From: Pseudogemmobacter lacusdianii
GTDB taxonomy: Bacteria; Pseudomonadota; Alphaproteobacteria; Rhodobacterales; Rhodobacteraceae
Direction of reading: 5' to 3'
Length of the DNA stretch: 64,000 nt
Assembly (NCBI RefSeq): GCF_030848395.1
Contig: NZ_JAVDBT010000010.1
Span: 62,001-126,000, forward strand
Shown: positions 62,736 through 64,000 of the stretch, piece after piece
How the letters are laid out: each line of letters opens with the position of its first letter
Position numbering within the stretch: position 1 is the first letter of the stretch
Notes under the pieces: model-generated
Seen by the model: only the letters and a program-made list of their open reading frames with translations
Databases searched by the model: none
What the model was told of the DNA's origin: nothing
Position numbers and translations under genes: made by a program

Positions 62736-63871
62736 AGCGTCACCCAAGCGCCGTTGCGGCTGGACGAGCGCAAGCAAGCCTCGACAAAGCGCATGCCGGA
62801 AAGCCCGTCTTGCAAGCTGGGATACAGCACCTCGGCAGGCAGCGGCGCGCCCGATTGATGGGCACGGATGGCGCGGGCGGCTTCGCTATAGATGGTAGCG
62901 AAGGCCTCAAGATAGCCTTCGGGATGGCCGCCGGGGGTGCGGCTGACGCGCTGGTTCTCCGGCGAGGCACCAGTGCCATTGCGGGTCAGCAGCTGTTTTG
63001 GCTGACCAAAGCGGGTGAACCAGAGCTTATTGGGATCCTCTTGCCCCCATTCGATGCCGCCTTTGTCGCCGTAAATCCGCAGCCGAAGGCCATTTTCATT
63101 GCCGGGTGCCACTTGGCTGGCCCAAAGCATGCCCTTAGCCCCGCCCTCATAGCGCAAGAGCACATGGGCGTTGTCGTCGAGCTGACGGCCCTCGACAAAG
63201 CTCGACAAATCCGCCGCCAACGCGCTCGGCTCTTGGCCCGAGACGAAAGCGGCCAGGTTCCACGCATGGGTGCCGATGTCGCCCAAAGCGCCACCGCCCC
63301 CGGCACGCGCCGGATCAACCCGCCATTCGGCCTGTTTGGAACCCGAGCTCTCGGCGCGTTCGGTCAGCCAATCTTGCACATATTCCACCTGAACAAGGCG
63401 AATGCGGCCCAACTCCCCCGCGGCCACCATGGCACGGGCTTGGCGGATCAGCGGATAGCCGGTGTAGTTATGTGTGAGGATAAACAGAGCCTTAGAGCTT
63501 TCGGCCACTTTGGCCAGCCGCTTTGCCTCGGCCATGGTTGCGGTCAAAGGCTTGTCGCAGATCACATGGATGCCGCGCTTGAGAAACTCGATCGCGGGGC
63601 CGGCATGCATATGGTTGGGCGTGACGATGGCCACCGCCTCGATCCCGTCTTTCAGCCGCGCCTCGCGCTGCGCCATCTGGGCAAAATCACCGTAAGAACG
63701 CGCCGGATCCAAGCCAAGCTCGGCCGCCGAGGCCGCAGCCCTTTCGGGCGTCGAGGACAAAGCCCCCGCCACCAGTTGGAACTGCCCATCGATCCGCGCC
63801 GCAATGCGGTGCACGCCGCCGATAAAAGCGCCCTGCCCGCCCCCCACCATGCCCAAACGGATCGGCTTCAT
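62732..63871 (-). CDS. Gfo/Idh/MocA-family sugar dehydrogenase
   Basis: NAD(P)-dependent oxidoreductase, 379 aa, probably oxidising or reducing the sugar or polyol imported by the adjacent transporter. The nucleotide-binding motif is RLGMVGGGQGAFIGGVHR (5-22), the conserved catalytic Lys is in HVICDKPLTATMAEA (the EKP-type motif, here CDKP), and the His-containing GALGDIGTHAWNLAAF carries the second catalytic motif. The ATG at 63869-63871 follows GAGGGGTAAG, one base after the upstream stop. Substrate unknown; inositol-type substrates are common for this family and operon layout. Confidence 0.87.
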   Translation of the reverse strand: MKPIRLGMVGGGQGAFIGGVHRIAARIDGQFQLVAGALSSTPERAAASAAELGLDPARSYGDFAQMAQREARLKDGIEAVAIVTPNHMHAGPAIEFLKRGIHVICDKPLTATMAEAKRLAKVAESSKALFILTHNYTGYPLIRQARAMVAAGELGRIRLVQVEYVQDWLTERAESSGSKQAEWRVDPARAGGGGALGDIGTHAWNLAAFVSGQEPSALAADLSSFVEGRQLDDNAHVLLRYEGGAKGMLWASQVAPGNENGLRLRIYGDKGGIEWGQEDPNKLWFTRFGQPKQLLTRNGTGASPENQRVSRTPGGHPEGYLEAFATIYSEAARAIRAHQSGAPLPAEVLYPSLQDGLSGMRFVEACLRSSSRNGAWVTL

Positions 63872-63872
63872 C

Positions 63873-64000
63873 TTACCCCTCCAAACCCAACATGCGGCGG
63901 TTTTGCGCCCGATCGGTGCTGGCGCCGGCAAAGTCGTCAAAGGCTTTTTCGGTGATGCGGATGATGTGGTGATTGACGAATTCCGCCCCTTCGCGCGCGC
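63873..64000 (-). CDS. C-terminal fragment of a probable sugar phosphate isomerase/epimerase
   Basis: Only the last 42 codons lie in the window, ending FDDFAGASTDRAQNRRMLGLEG. The composition and the position directly upstream (one base) of the Gfo/Idh/MocA gene fit a TIM-barrel sugar isomerase/epimerase, which is often paired with such dehydrogenases. The segment NHHIIRITEKAFDDFA resembles the C-terminal helices of these enzymes. The fragment is too short for a firm call. Confidence 0.4.
   Translation of the reverse strand, partial: AREGAEFVNHHIIRITEKAFDDFAGASTDRAQNRRMLGLEG

Overview
This window is GC-rich, gene-dense chromosomal DNA from an alphaproteobacterium, most likely a Rhodobacteraceae member (Rhodobacter/Paracoccus/roseobacter type). 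The evidence is the gene content: a tpa-tauR taurine module, cytoplasmic-type soeABC, a rhizobial/roseobacter-style glpSTPQUV glycerol transporter, a DUF6280-like protein, and the order pcm-tolC-popZ-like. I saw no rRNA or tRNA genes, CRISPR array, insertion sequence or prophage.

Layout. 1-6.3 kb: the end of a glutamine-amidotransferase-fold hydrolase, an EamA transporter, a PLP aminotransferase, an MsbA-type ABC exporter, ygfZ and a small conserved protein. 6.4-9.8 kb (minus strand): a PopZ-like acidic protein, a TolC-type outer-membrane channel and a Pcm-like methyltransferase. 10.2-20.1 kb (minus strand): a taurine/sulfite block. Tpa converts taurine to sulfoacetaldehyde, TauR is the MocR-type regulator, TauE is a sulfite exporter and SoeABC oxidises sulfite. 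A phosphomannomutase gene follows soeC by two bases. xsc, pta and the taurine importer are not in the window. 20.3-21.3 kb: a UDP-glucuronate-type epimerase. 21.5-28.3 kb (plus strand): a tightly overlapping chemotaxis operon, STAS-cheY-cheA-cheW-cheR-cheY-(118 aa protein)-cheB-cheD, with no receptor gene.

28.4-39.9 kb: a serine hydrolase, then the glycerol regulon: glpR divergent from glpD-glpS-glpT-glpP-glpQ-glpU-glpV-glpK. 40-43.7 kb: a DUF1345 protein, a one-domain ModE-like regulator and modABC with two Mo-box-like palindromes. 43.7-52.3 kb: a lone receiver protein, a small membrane protein, an MHS-type symporter, acs, and a LuxR-type response regulator with a dCache-PAS histidine kinase, which together suggest acetate/carboxylate sensing and use. 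52.8-59.1 kb: an ABC exporter and an RND efflux pair. 59.2-64 kb (minus strand): a sugar ABC importer operon with a Gfo/Idh/MocA dehydrogenase and the end of a probable sugar-phosphate isomerase.

The most interesting points are in the chemotaxis operon. CheB has lost its receiver phosphorylation residues (Gly56 where Asp is expected), and the uncharacterised 118 aa protein carries a helical DXXXQ motif like the CheZ/CheT phosphatases. Other points worth following are the asymmetric GlpS/GlpT ATPase pair (each subunit lacks a different motif), tandem TauR-type operator repeats and an 11-bp tandem repeat upstream of tpa, overlapping hairpins between glpV and glpK, and a PopZ-like polar organiser candidate.
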